From: Candidatus Anammoxibacter sp.
GTDB taxonomy: Bacteria; Planctomycetota; Brocadiia; Brocadiales; Anammoxibacteraceae
Assembly: GCA_021777055.1 (NCBI GenBank)
Contig: JAIQZO010000110.1
Span: 1-55,990 of the forward strand
Direction of reading: 5' to 3'
DNA length: 55,990 bases
Shown here: in pieces, positions 34,394-42,808 of the stretch
Layout of the letters: each line of letters starts with the position of its first letter
How positions within the stretch are numbered: position 1 is the first letter of the stretch
The notes under the pieces: model-generated
Database searches by the model: none
What the model saw: the letters and a program-made list of their open reading frames with translations, nothing else
What the model was told of the DNA's origin: nothing
Made by a program: the position numbers and the translations under genes

Positions 34394-34503
34394 TTAATCA
34401 TTAGAAAGGGGGTAATAAAGGAAAACTGGCAGTAGTATCAAAATAAATGATAAATGGTGAATTTATTTTAAATAAGAAAGAATAATAAAAAGGAGGTGGC
34501 ATA

Positions 34504-36267
34504 GTGGGCATTTTACGTAAAATTGGTTCGAATATAATAGCTGTAATGATTGTCGGACTGGTGCTGTTTAGCTGCGGTACATTTAATGCTGCAATTGGGG
34601 AAGAAGAGAAAAGCCCTTTTCAGGATGTCTCCGATTTGCTCTTGCCATTTACACGCGGTGGGCTTGAAAATGGAGGCGGTGGAGTAAGTGAAGGTGTCGG
34701 TGGAGCTGCCTGGCTCGATTACAATAATGATGGCAATCTAGACCTTTTCGTCACTAATGGTGTTGGACATGCCAATGTGCTGTTCCACAACAATGGGGAC
34801 GGAACCTTTACTGAAGTGGCCGGTGAGGCCGGAGTTGACGACGTTGACGGCCACTCTGGAGTTGTTGCTGCGGATATCGACAATGACGGCTGCACAGACC
34901 TGTTTCTGACTGGAGAAGGTGCAGGTTTGGGAATGGCAGATGGTAATAAAGAAGAGAGCTTAGTTAAGCTATACATCAATAATTGTAACGATGATAACAA
35001 CAACAACAATGATGATGATGATGATGATGATGATGATAATAATATATTTACCTTTACTGACATCACAAAGGAATCTGGAATACCTGAGTTCGTACATGGT
35101 GTTTCGGCAGCTTTTGGCGACATCAATAACGATGGTTACCTGGATCTTTTTGTTGCCCGTCCTAACCTTTTTGATGGTAAAAAAGACCTGAAAAACGGAG
35201 TGTTTCTAAATAAAGGTAATGGGACTTTTGATGACATCAGCGATACTGCCCTGACAGGTGTTTCCCTGGGTGCTTGCGCGGTCAGTTTCAGCGATTATAA
35301 CAAAGATGGATGGATTGACATTTTTGTTGCAAACTGTGCAGACTTGGATCTGACTAAACTGCCAGATTTAATGCCAATTTCAGCTCCTTTTCAGTTACTA
35401 CACAACAATGGTGATCTAACCTTTACAGACGTTGCCCCTGACGTTGGTCTTGACTATTTTGGATTCTGGATGGCGGTCACCATTGCGGATATTAACGGTG
35501 ATCTTGACCTTGACTTGTTTGCAACGAATTCGGGTGTACCCAGCGAGACAGTTGGGTTTCCCGGGTCACCTCACATTTTATACAAGAACAACGGGGAGGA
35601 CATATTCACGAACGAGGCCGAAGTGGCAGGCTTGGCAGATGAAACGTTGGAGTTTGGTTGGGGGGCCAGCTTTCTCGATGTGGACAATGATGGTGACGAA
35701 GACCTCTTTTATGCAGGATCCTTTCCTCCGTTTGGCGTCTTTGGCCCTGGGTTAGGTAGTCCGGGACGGCTTTTCTTAAACGATGGATCAGGCGTGTTTA
35801 CAAAGGCGGGGGCCTTTGGTCAGGAAAACAAGTACACGTCCGGTGTTGCAGTTGGCGATTTCGACAACAATGGGTTTCCTGACGTGGTTGTGGTAGCGAC
35901 CGGTTTTAAACTGATTTTGCCTAATGGCCAACTGCAGGTGTCTGGTCAACCGTTGCTGCTTAAGAACAATGGGAATGGTAACAATTGGCTGACGGTACGT
36001 CTGGTAGGGGAAAAGAGTAATCGTGGTGGAGTGGGTGCTCGTGTGGTAGTGAGCACAAAAGAAAAGAAACAGGTCAAGGAGGTTTACGCTGGCTCGAGCT
36101 TTTTATCAACAAACAGCCCGTGGTTGACATTTGGGTTGGGGAAATACAACCAGGCAGACATTAGAGTAACTTGGCCATCAGGTTTGGTGGAAGATTTTGA
36201 CCACGTGAGAAAGAACCAGACAGTCACTCTCGTCGAAGAAACAGGGAAGGAAGTCGAGTCGGAATGA
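34504..36267 (+). CDS. FG-GAP/VCBS repeat lipoprotein with ASPIC/UnbV C-terminus
   Basis: 587 residues starting at GTG 34504, with AGGAGG 7 to 12 bases upstream. The signal peptide ends in a lipobox LFSC (Cys about residue 24), indicating an outer-surface or periplasmic lipoprotein. FG-GAP/VCBS repeats with calcium loops follow (LDYNNDGNLDLFVTN, ADIDNDGCTDLFLTG, GDINNDGYLDLFVAR and others), a seven-blade propeller type. The C-terminal ASPIC/UnbV domain is marked by NNWLTVRLVGEKSNRGGVGA and VTWPSG. A poly-Asp/Asn insertion encoded by trinucleotide repeats lies near residues 162-180. This CRTAC1-like family is common in Planctomycetes; its function is unknown. A terminator follows. Confidence 0.88.
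   Translation: MGILRKIGSNIIAVMIVGLVLFSCGTFNAAIGEEEKSPFQDVSDLLLPFTRGGLENGGGGVSEGVGGAAWLDYNNDGNLDLFVTNGVGHANVLFHNNGDGTFTEVAGEAGVDDVDGHSGVVAADIDNDGCTDLFLTGEGAGLGMADGNKEESLVKLYINNCNDDNNNNNDDDDDDDDDNNIFTFTDITKESGIPEFVHGVSAAFGDINNDGYLDLFVARPNLFDGKKDLKNGVFLNKGNGTFDDISDTALTGVSLGACAVSFSDYNKDGWIDIFVANCADLDLTKLPDLMPISAPFQLLHNNGDLTFTDVAPDVGLDYFGFWMAVTIADINGDLDLDLFATNSGVPSETVGFPGSPHILYKNNGEDIFTNEAEVAGLADETLEFGWGASFLDVDNDGDEDLFYAGSFPPFGVFGPGLGSPGRLFLNDGSGVFTKAGAFGQENKYTSGVAVGDFDNNGFPDVVVVATGFKLILPNGQLQVSGQPLLLKNNGNGNNWLTVRLVGEKSNRGGVGARVVVSTKEKKQVKEVYAGSSFLSTNSPWLTFGLGKYNQADIRVTWPSGLVEDFDHVRKNQTVTLVEETGKEVESE
34989..35043 (+). repeat. Trinucleotide microsatellite inside the UnbV gene
   Basis: GAT/AAC units followed by an uninterrupted run of nine GAT codons and two AAT, encoding Asp/Asn homopolymers between two propeller repeats. 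Slippage would change length without shifting the frame. Confidence 0.85.
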
Positions 36268-36405
36268 CGACATAGTCTTTTGTGGCAACGTAAGAAAAAT
36301 AAGAAGTATATCACATACGATCTTTTCAATTGACTAATCATCGGGCATAATTGCAAGTAATCAATTGATATAGAAAAAAAGTTTATTTTGCGCGGATGTT
36401 TCAAA

Positions 36406-36446
36406 GGCCACGATTAGTATTTATAAAACCAATCGTGGCCTTTTTT
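36406..36446 (+). terminator. Intrinsic terminator after the UnbV gene
   Basis: GGCCACGATT (36406-36415), a 15-base loop, AATCGTGGCC (36431-36440) and TTTTTT. It lies about 140 bases past the stop. Confidence 0.9.
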
Positions 36447-36880
36447 ATTAATTAAGTCTTGCACAAAAGTTAATCTATAACAACATACACCTCTCCCACC
36501 ACATCAAATATTTACAGCACTTTCTCCCTCATTTTACTGAAATCCTAATTTTCTATAAATTAACTATTCTTGTGATAGTACATAAAGTTAATATCAATGC
36601 GCCATGGATAATAATGCTTACGTTTGCAGGCTCTTTTTAATTAGTTTATCAGATAACCGCAAAGTTTCCAGGATGGAAGGAATAACAGCATTAACAATTC
36701 ATACAGTTGCTTCTTTAGATTCATGGCTAAACGGTTTTGCTAGCCAATCCAGCACTAATAAGTTCTTTCTTATTCCTTTTCTCTTCTTTTAACTTATAAT
36801 ATATACTATTATATATAGCTTGAAATTAATGGTAAGTTTTGAAGTAAAAAATATATAAGTATTAGAGAGGAACTTTTGTT

Positions 36881-37024
36881 ATGGAACAAATAGAGAAAGA
36901 GTGTACGGAAGAAGAGATGAAATATATTGATATACTTTTGGAGATTCTTCGAAGTGATGATGAAAAGGCGAGGCATGCATTAATGGTAATGCTGAATCAG
37001 ATACATAATGTGACTAAGCAGTAA
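36881..37024 (+). CDS. Small acidic protein, 47 residues
   Basis: ATG at 36881 is preceded by AGAGAGG about 11 bases upstream. The product opens MEQIEKECTEEEMKYIDILL and ends in HNVTKQ. It is a compact two-helix peptide with ordinary codon use and no membrane segment. I cannot assign it. It stands alone between a terminator and a convergent gene. The good start site and amphipathic pattern favour a real small gene. Confidence 0.45.
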   Translation: MEQIEKECTEEEMKYIDILLEILRSDDEKARHALMVMLNQIHNVTKQ

Positions 37025-37138
37025 TGAAATTTTAAATTTTAGGTTTTGAATTTTAAATTGGAAATAGATGGTGGAGAGAACAAAGAGACCTATGGTTATT
37101 TAAATGGTTGTAAACGTTGATTTCTAGTTAAAATGTAG

Positions 37139-37166
37139 GATGGGTTGAGCGATAGCGAAACCCATC
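37139..37166. repeat. GGGTTgagcgatagcgAAACCC palindromic repeat
   Basis: Copy of the family at 10260-10284 and 14886-14913, ending 17 bases from the stop of the radical-SAM gene. It could serve as that gene's 3'-end hairpin. Confidence 0.6.
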
Positions 37167-37183
37167 AATAATTTTACGTTCAA

Positions 37184-38581
37184 TCATAAATTTACTTCCT
37201 GTCTCTTTTTCGAGATCATATTCAGCTCATTTGCCATGTTCTTCAAATTTTGGTATTCCTTGTAATCTATACCCATTCCAATGGTTGTAAAGGTTGATTT
37301 GTTATGTGCAAGGGGCTCGGTTTCGATTTCAGGGCAGAGTTTTAATGCTTTGCCAAACTCTCTTGTGGTGGGGACTGGTGAGTATTCTGTGATTCTGATT
37401 TGTCCTCCTATTTTGTGGATATAACTAATGGATTCTTTAACTTCCTCTACTTTTTGACCGGGAAGGCCTATAAGGATATATATACCCACTCTCCATGGCT
37501 TAGGATCTGTGAATTGTTTTTTAGCCGATTGCCAGGTCTTCATTATACAGCTTAAAGCGTTTTCTAGATGACGACAATTAACCTTGTTACACGATGCGTC
37601 TTGGATTGTGGTTGATAGACCTTCGAAGCTTAGCCTTAAGGTTCTGAATCCGGCGCGATAAAGAAGATCTGTAAGTTCACTGTTAATGTATCTTGGATGA
37701 AGTCCGTTGGGTGTGTGAAACGCTATTTTTCTATTATTGTTAATCAGCCCCTTTAGTATGGGTATTATATGCTCCTTAGGATTTACAAAGAGGGCATCAT
37801 CGTAGAAAGCGATGTCCTTTACCCCAAGGTTTTCAATAAATCGTTCGATCTCTGCTATAACAACTTCAGGTTTTCTAGAGATAAATTCACTGTTTAATCG
37901 TGATGATGCACAGTATGAGCAGCTAAATGGGCATCCACGTGATGTGATTATGCTAACGGATTTGAGTTTATCATAGAGCTCATATGCGGGAGATATATCT
38001 TTTTGCAGATCTCTTTCTATTACTCTGTTGTCCCGCTTTACACCTGCAAGGTGGTCAGCGAGCTCTATTACTTGTCGTTCGCCAGGCCCTTTTATAACAT
38101 AATCAGCCCCTGAGTTTATCTTTGCGTGTTCGTTGCAGAGAGTTGCATATATTCCGCCCAGAGCCACAGGTGTTAGCTGGAAGATCTCTTTTGCCGCTTT
38201 TATTGCTTCAAATACACCGGGGTACCAGTATGTCATATGTGAGGTGACACAAATGAGTATAGGTGTCTTCTTCCTTTTCAGGACATCTCTGAATTCATCT
38301 AATGGCATTCCGTATCTTTTAAAACGTCTTGGTACGTTTCTGAAGATGTCTGGCTTTTCTATCTCTTGAGAGAAAAAATGTCCTGTGCTATAGGTCCTGT
38401 TTCTTTTAATACCACTGTTGTAATTGAGGCAGTCTATCATTTCAACGCTGTATCCGGCATGTTTAAGTGCTGCGCCGATATAAAGGAGTCCGAGAGGTTT
38501 TACCCAGAGGTTAAATGCAGCAAAATCATGGATCCAGGGATTAATAAGTAAGATGTTCTGTTTCATAAATTTTTGATCCAT
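37184..38581 (-). CDS. B12-binding-type radical SAM protein
   Basis: 465 residues. The N-terminal 150 form a cobalamin-binding-like Rossmann domain (NILLINPWIHDFAAFNLWVK, PLGLLYIGAALKHAGYSVEM), but the DxHxxG cobalamin signature is not seen. The radical-SAM core has CxxxCxxC as RGCPFSCSYC (Cys about 216, 220, 223), followed by the family pattern DIAFYDDALFVNP (metal/SAM region) and LRLSFEGLS. Related enzymes do methylations or ring rearrangements; the substrate is unknown. AGGA precedes ATG at 38581; M6 is an alternative start. It is divergent from the ABC ATPase gene, 94 bases away. Confidence 0.82.
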   Translation of the reverse strand: MDQKFMKQNILLINPWIHDFAAFNLWVKPLGLLYIGAALKHAGYSVEMIDCLNYNSGIKRNRTYSTGHFFSQEIEKPDIFRNVPRRFKRYGMPLDEFRDVLKRKKTPILICVTSHMTYWYPGVFEAIKAAKEIFQLTPVALGGIYATLCNEHAKINSGADYVIKGPGERQVIELADHLAGVKRDNRVIERDLQKDISPAYELYDKLKSVSIITSRGCPFSCSYCASSRLNSEFISRKPEVVIAEIERFIENLGVKDIAFYDDALFVNPKEHIIPILKGLINNNRKIAFHTPNGLHPRYINSELTDLLYRAGFRTLRLSFEGLSTTIQDASCNKVNCRHLENALSCIMKTWQSAKKQFTDPKPWRVGIYILIGLPGQKVEEVKESISYIHKIGGQIRITEYSPVPTTREFGKALKLCPEIETEPLAHNKSTFTTIGMGIDYKEYQNLKNMANELNMISKKRQEVNL

Positions 38582-38675
38582 GGTTGTCCTAAATAATCCA
38601 AAATGTTATGATTTATACACAAATAAGAAAGAGGTCCCGATAACTTATATCTTTTAATTTATTATAGCAGATAAA

Positions 38676-39536
38676 ATGGGTGATAGTGTTAATGATGTCA
38701 TTAGTACTGAGAATCTTACAAAGGTTTATAAGGTGTTATGGTCCAGGAGAAAAGTTACCGCTCTCAGTAATCTGAATATTAGTGTAAAAAAGGGAGAAAT
38801 ATTTGGGCTGCTTGGGCCTAATGGTTCCGGGAAAACTACTACGGTTAAACTCTTGCTGGGTTTGGTCTACCCAACAGCAGGTTCTGTTCACATATTGGGG
38901 AAACCGTCAACGGATGTGGAGATGAAGAATAATATCGGTTTTCTTCCGGAAGAGACATACCTTTATAAATTCCTTAATGCAGATGAGACGCTGGATTTTT
39001 ACGGAAAGCTATTTAGTATTCCTCGGAAAGAACGGAAGAGAAGGATGGAATATCTGATAGACCTTGTGGGGATTGCATCTGCGCGGAAGCGTCCGCTAAA
39101 GCAGTACTCAAAGGGTATGTTGAGAAGGGTGGGGCTTGCCCAGGCATTAATAAATGATCCGGAGCTTGTTATTCTTGATGAGCCCACAAGTGGTCTGGAT
39201 CCTCTTGGGACAAGGGATATTAAGGATTTGATCCTGGATATGAAGAACGCGGGTAAGACGGTATTTATGTGTTCCCACCTTCTGGCTGATGTCCAGGATA
39301 TTTGCGACCGGGTGGCCATACTTAATAAAGGTGAGTTACAGGTTCTTGGTTCTGTGACAGAGCTTATATCTAAGACGGATATTTTGGACATATCTGTAAA
39401 GGGTGTATCTGACGAGACGTTAATGAACATTAAAGGGATTATTAAAGATAACAACGGGGAAGTGATCTCCGTCTCAAATCCGACCACAACACTTGAAGAG
39501 CTCTTTATTAATGTGGTAAAGGATAAGGATGAGTGA
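38676..39536 (+). CDS. ABC transporter ATP-binding protein (ABC-2/NatA type)
   Basis: 286 residues. Walker A GPNGSGKT is at 47-54, the signature YSKGMLRRVGLAQAL near 143-157, Walker B LVILDEPTSGLDP near 165-177, and the switch His in MCSHLL. The C-terminal extension (LDISVKGVSDETLMNIKGII, TTLEELFINVVK) is the pattern of ABC-2 exporter ATPases such as NatA/CcmA-like. A matching ABC-2 permease gene lies 5 kb downstream at 44525 on the same strand; they may form one exporter, although other genes intervene. The substrate is unknown. Confidence 0.9.
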   Translation: MGDSVNDVISTENLTKVYKVLWSRRKVTALSNLNISVKKGEIFGLLGPNGSGKTTTVKLLLGLVYPTAGSVHILGKPSTDVEMKNNIGFLPEETYLYKFLNADETLDFYGKLFSIPRKERKRRMEYLIDLVGIASARKRPLKQYSKGMLRRVGLAQALINDPELVILDEPTSGLDPLGTRDIKDLILDMKNAGKTVFMCSHLLADVQDICDRVAILNKGELQVLGSVTELISKTDILDISVKGVSDETLMNIKGIIKDNNGEVISVSNPTTTLEELFINVVKDKDE

Positions 39537-39672
39537 CAAAATAACTTGATAGTATAGGGATTTTCATTTTAATTCCTTATCCGAGAACGAGAAATAGTTG
39601 CAAATTATTATTAATATTGGGTGCGGCAGGGCCCACCAAAAACCATTTCTCTGTTAGTTTTTCTTGAATATC

Positions 39673-39749
39673 GAACAGCAGAACAAGTAACCGCAGAATT
39701 ATGAAGGATTAAAACTTCGTAATTCTGCGGTTCCTTGTTCTGCTGTTCA
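39673..39749. repeat. Long inverted repeat, ~34-bp arms
   Basis: GAACAGCAGAACAAG and CCGCAGAATTATGAAG on the left pair with CTTCGTAATTCTGCGG and CTTGTTCTGCTGTTC on the right, with one or two mismatches or bulges, around an 8-base loop. The left arm and its upstream flank recur at 14939-14998 without the right arm. Confidence 0.75.
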
Positions 39750-39812
39750 AAAAGAGAAGAGTAAACTACTTTTAGTCAATTACGAATGGTGCCCATAATA
39801 ATAATCGCATTG

Positions 39813-39906
39813 TGTGGATTAAGATTAAGAGTACGATTAGGATTAAGATTTTAAAAGTGCAAAGTCCGAGGTAGGCGCTAATTCAATAGTATATGAATTT
39901 TTATTT
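39813..39906 (+). repeat. AT-rich dispersed element, diverged full copy
   Basis: GTGTGGATTAAGATTAAGAG, TACGATTAGGATTAAGATTT, AAAGTCCGAGGTAGGCGCTA and AGTATATGAATTTTTATTTC in the usual order. Confidence 0.6.
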
Positions 39907-40008
39907 CTATTCGTTCTACTGTAACTAATAGCAAATTGTTGATTCTGTGGCGTGGTATTGCTTACTAAAAAGCACTATAGTCATAATAGCTGTGAGTGGA
40001 CTAAAATT

Positions 40009-40279
40009 AAGATTATAAATTGCAGTTAGTTTAAAATATAAAGATTTAAAGAAATGCAGAATATCCCAACGGGGTTATACATACCAGCCCAGGGCAGCGC
40101 CCTGGGTCAACGGTAACCATTAAGTCGCACCCTGAATGGGTGCAACATATTCTCCCGATTCATAGCCAATGTATGTTACGCCCTTACAGGGCTAAATTCT
40201 TATCTATTTTTGCCCCAGGGCGTTGCCCTGGGCTGGTATATCCGCCCATTTCAGGGTCAAATAAGTGCTATGCTCATAA
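40009..40279 (+). repeat. 270-bp multi-hairpin element, copy 2
   Basis: Colinear with 10333-10602 in the same orientation, with most hairpin stems unchanged: CCCAACGGGG, CCCAGGG-CAGCG-CCCTGGG, GCACCCTGAATGGGTGC, GCCCTTACAGGGC, CCCAGGGCGTTGCCCTGGG, GCCCATTTCAGGG. Differences between copies lie mostly in loops and spacers (for example GGTAGCG against GGCAGCG), which suggests selection on pairing or recent spread. Confidence 0.8.
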
Positions 40280-40463
40280 CCTTAAGCGTTTTATGTAGTA
40301 TTAAGATTATAAATTTGGAGCTAATGCTAAATCATTAACATCGCAAATGCGGTACCTCTGGTTTAGATCAATCACTTTGCGTATAAGCTAATCTATCTGA
40401 ACGCAAAATATACAAGTTATTTTGTTACACCTCCGAAGAAGTGATGATATTAAAGATTTCTTA

Positions 40464-41090
40464 ATGAAGCGAACTAAACTAATAAAAGTAAATATCCTTT
40501 CGTTTGTGTCCTACTCGATTTTAGAGGTCTTGATGGGGACGCTGCGTTTTGAAAGAGAACATGTAAATCTTGGGCGCAATCTGTCAAAGGGTGGTAATAA
40601 AGTGATTTATGCCTTTTGGCACTCAGAGTTGTTGATGCTTGGGTATATATGCAGGGATTTGGATATCCATGTGCTTGTAAGCCAGCATAGGGATGGAGAA
40701 TTACTTTCTCGGGTGATCCGCCTCTTTGGTTACGGGACTGTTCGCGGTTCTTCTACGAGAGGGGGGGTAAGGGCATTGATAAATATGATAAAGATGGCGG
40801 CAAGAGGCAAGTCCCTGATGCTTGCACCGGATGGCCCACGTGGTCCCCGTCACTCTGTACAGCCTGGTATTATCCTCTTGGCGAAAAAGAGTGGTTTGCC
40901 GATTATTCCGGTTGCGGCTAAGGTATCCAGATCCTGGAAAATGCCCAGCTGGGACAAATTTGTATTGCCCAAACCTTTTGCAAAGGTGACTATGATTTAC
41001 GGAAAGGCCATTAACGTTCCTAACGATATAGATGATGACCAGATGCAGGAGTATTGTAAAATTCTTGAGAAAGAGTTGAATCAGGAATGA
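40464..41090 (+). CDS. Lysophospholipid acyltransferase-like protein (DUF374)
   Basis: 208 residues from ATG 40464; an in-frame TTG at 40422 would add 14 residues, and neither has a strong ribosome binding site. The LPLAT fold is marked by YAFWHSELLMLGY, SQHRDGELLSRVI, YGTVRGSSTRGGVRAL and LAPDGPRGPRHSVQPG, the standard blocks of DUF374 proteins. These are predicted membrane-associated acyltransferases of lipid or lipid A-type acylation; the substrate is not established. The 3' end overlaps the next gene by four bases (ATGA), implying co-translation with the SPL-like radical-SAM protein. Confidence 0.87.
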   Translation: MKRTKLIKVNILSFVSYSILEVLMGTLRFEREHVNLGRNLSKGGNKVIYAFWHSELLMLGYICRDLDIHVLVSQHRDGELLSRVIRLFGYGTVRGSSTRGGVRALINMIKMAARGKSLMLAPDGPRGPRHSVQPGIILLAKKSGLPIIPVAAKVSRSWKMPSWDKFVLPKPFAKVTMIYGKAINVPNDIDDDQMQEYCKILEKELNQE

Positions 41091-42010
41091 ATTTGGACAT
41101 ATCGTTTATTGATAGAAAGACAAACGTTCTCACTCCTTCAAGCCTGCACTGTTTTAGAAATGGCATTGTAACTATAAATCCCACACAGGGATGCAGTCAT
41201 CAGTGTGCTTATTGCTATGCCAGGGGATACCGCATATATCCTGGGGATCAAAAAGTAGTCATTTATCAAAACCTTTTGAATAAGCTTCGCAAAGAACTTC
41301 CACGGAAACGTGTTTTACCTAAAGCTGTGTTTTTTAGTACATCGTGTGATGCATTTCAACCTGTTCCTCAGGTTTTAGAGGTAACCTACCTTATAATGGA
41401 ACTGCTGCTTTCCCATGGAATTGGTGTGAGCTTTCTGACAAAGGGTAATATCCCCATGAACTTTATGGCACTTTTTGAAGAAAATTCCAGTCTGGTTAAT
41501 GCAAAAATAGGACTTATTACTGTAAACAGGAGGATTCAACAAGTTTTAGAACCATATGCAGCGACGCCAGAAAAGAGGTTAAAAAATATTGAGAGACTTA
41601 TAAATCGTGGTGTATATACTGAAGTGAGGATGGATCCGGTAATTCCTGGTTTAACAGATGGCGAGGATATTATTGATGATTACTTTAAGACAATTAGTGA
41701 GTGTAATGTAAAATCTGTTATAGTTAACTATTTATTGCTGCGAAATATGATTAAAAGGAACCTTAAAAAGGCCTTTGGCCTGAACAGAGCATATAATAGG
41801 ATCTTTGATCTTTACGAAGCGGGCATGACAGTAGAACTTAAAGCTGAAAATTCAAGGGCGTTTGCACTCTCACCAGAGTACCGAAGGGGAAAATATGATG
41901 AGATTGCTTCAATTGCAAGCCGCTATAATATAAAGACAGATATTTGCGGTTGTAAGAATAGCGATGTTATTAGTAATGCAGTCTGCAGCAGAGTGGTAGA
42001 TAGAAGTTAA
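41087..42010 (+). CDS. SPL-family radical SAM protein (spore photoproduct lyase-like)
   Basis: 307 residues. CxxxCxxC sits at Cys36, 40 and 43 (GCSHQCAYCYARGY), preceded by the NPTQGC opening typical of the SPL/Rv2578c group. FSTSCDAFQPVP and MDPVIPGLTDGEDII are further family blocks. True spore photoproduct lyase repairs spore DNA; this organism has no sporulation genes here, so a different repair or modification role is likely. Late cysteines (DICGCKNSD) might bind a second cluster. It is coupled to the LPLAT gene by an ATGA overlap. Confidence 0.85.
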   Translation: MNLDISFIDRKTNVLTPSSLHCFRNGIVTINPTQGCSHQCAYCYARGYRIYPGDQKVVIYQNLLNKLRKELPRKRVLPKAVFFSTSCDAFQPVPQVLEVTYLIMELLLSHGIGVSFLTKGNIPMNFMALFEENSSLVNAKIGLITVNRRIQQVLEPYAATPEKRLKNIERLINRGVYTEVRMDPVIPGLTDGEDIIDDYFKTISECNVKSVIVNYLLLRNMIKRNLKKAFGLNRAYNRIFDLYEAGMTVELKAENSRAFALSPEYRRGKYDEIASIASRYNIKTDICGCKNSDVISNAVCSRVVDRS

Positions 42011-42043
42011 AGATATCTGTTTAGAATTATTTTGTTATATATA

Positions 42044-42175
42044 GGTGGATAGGCTGAAGGTAAAAGCTTAAATGTGAAAGGCAAAAAGAGTGTGGGATTT
42101 TACTGTCAGCCTGTCCATTTAAAAGGCTTTATGCTTTTCTTACCTTCAGCCTTCAGTCTTTAGCCTAACCACCTA
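42044..42175. repeat. 132-bp element bounded by ~25-bp inverted repeats
   Basis: TAGGTGGATAGGCTGAAGGT on the left pairs with ACCTTCAGCC and TTTAGCCTAACCACCTA on the right (the right arm has an insertion of about 10 bases). The inner GTAAAAGC / GCTTTTCTTAC also pairs. Confidence 0.6.
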
Positions 42176-42442
42176 AGAATTGCATTATCAACTAAGTTTG
42201 GCGAGTTGGCTTAGGTTCTTGGATAATCAGGATTTATCCCTGATTGAACCAAAAATCATTGGGGCTAAGAAAGTCTTAAATAGCTTGATTAGAGCGTAAT
42301 TAAATCGTTGATTTACGTTGGTTTTCAGCCTTCAGATTATCCACCTGCGTAGTTACAATTATTCTTTTGAAAAAGGGTTTATTCACGGTTATAATAATCC
42401 ACTTAAATAGTTCAATTTACTACTAATGAGTCGAGAATAAAT

Positions 42443-42629
42443 ATACTCAAAGGAATCAGAAATACGACATTTAGTTATTTAGGCTTTTGCTAGATTTGTA
42501 TGTTATAATTGAGATACCACATGGGTGTGTAGCCTTCGCTACACAGAGGAAATCACAATTTAATAACATTCAAATATTGCCGAAAGATGTATTAGTAAAT
42601 ATGGAGTTTCTGATTCCTTTGAGTATAAG
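42443..42629. repeat. ~187-bp element bounded by 20-bp inverted repeats
   Basis: TACTCAAAGGAATCAGAAAT (from about 42442) and its reverse complement ATTTCTGATTCCTTTGAGTA type sequence at about 42606-42628. Confidence 0.55.
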
Positions 42630-42808
42630 TTGGTGTCTTTGCATTTTATATTTTATCCGGATTTGTCAGATATGAACGTAAAAACTCCAACTTATTTATT
42701 TTTGTCGTCCCATTAGATATCCCGTTTGATGTATATTGTTTCTTTATTTTTTCGAATTAACTTTAAGGAAAGTTTATATGTGTATCTTACCTTAAATTGT
42801 TAAATGCG

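Larger units (their letters stand above)
36447..37183. other. Gap with one small gene and a GGGTT palindrome
   Basis: Apart from the small frame at 36881-37024 and the palindrome at 37139-37166, it holds an AT-rich TTTTAAATTTTAGGTTTTGA type spacer (about 37027-37065) similar to the one at 45925-46010. Confidence 0.45.
39537..40463. other. Repeat-filled gap before the LPLAT gene
   Basis: In order: AT-rich tail fragment (39546-39572), a block shared with 14939-14998 that is part of a large inverted repeat (39673-39749), AT-rich element (39813-39906) and the second multi-hairpin element (40009-40279). No gene is seen. Confidence 0.7.
42011..42808. other. Gap with two inverted-repeat-bounded elements
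   Basis: It contains inverted-repeat structures at 42044-42175 and 42443-42629 and AT-rich sequence. No gene was accepted; a 62-codon frame at 42487-42675 has no supporting features. Confidence 0.5.

Noticed and set aside
34719..35126. 135-codon minus-strand frame opposite the UnbV gene
   Set aside because: It is a Ser/Leu-rich shadow generated by the GAT repeats of the real gene.
36604..36792. 62-codon plus-strand frame after the UnbV terminator
   Set aside because: It has no family resemblance or ribosome binding site; the small frame at 36881 is better supported.
42487..42675. 62-codon plus-strand frame
   Set aside because: It crosses an inverted-repeat element, has no ribosome binding site and resembles random AT-rich translation.
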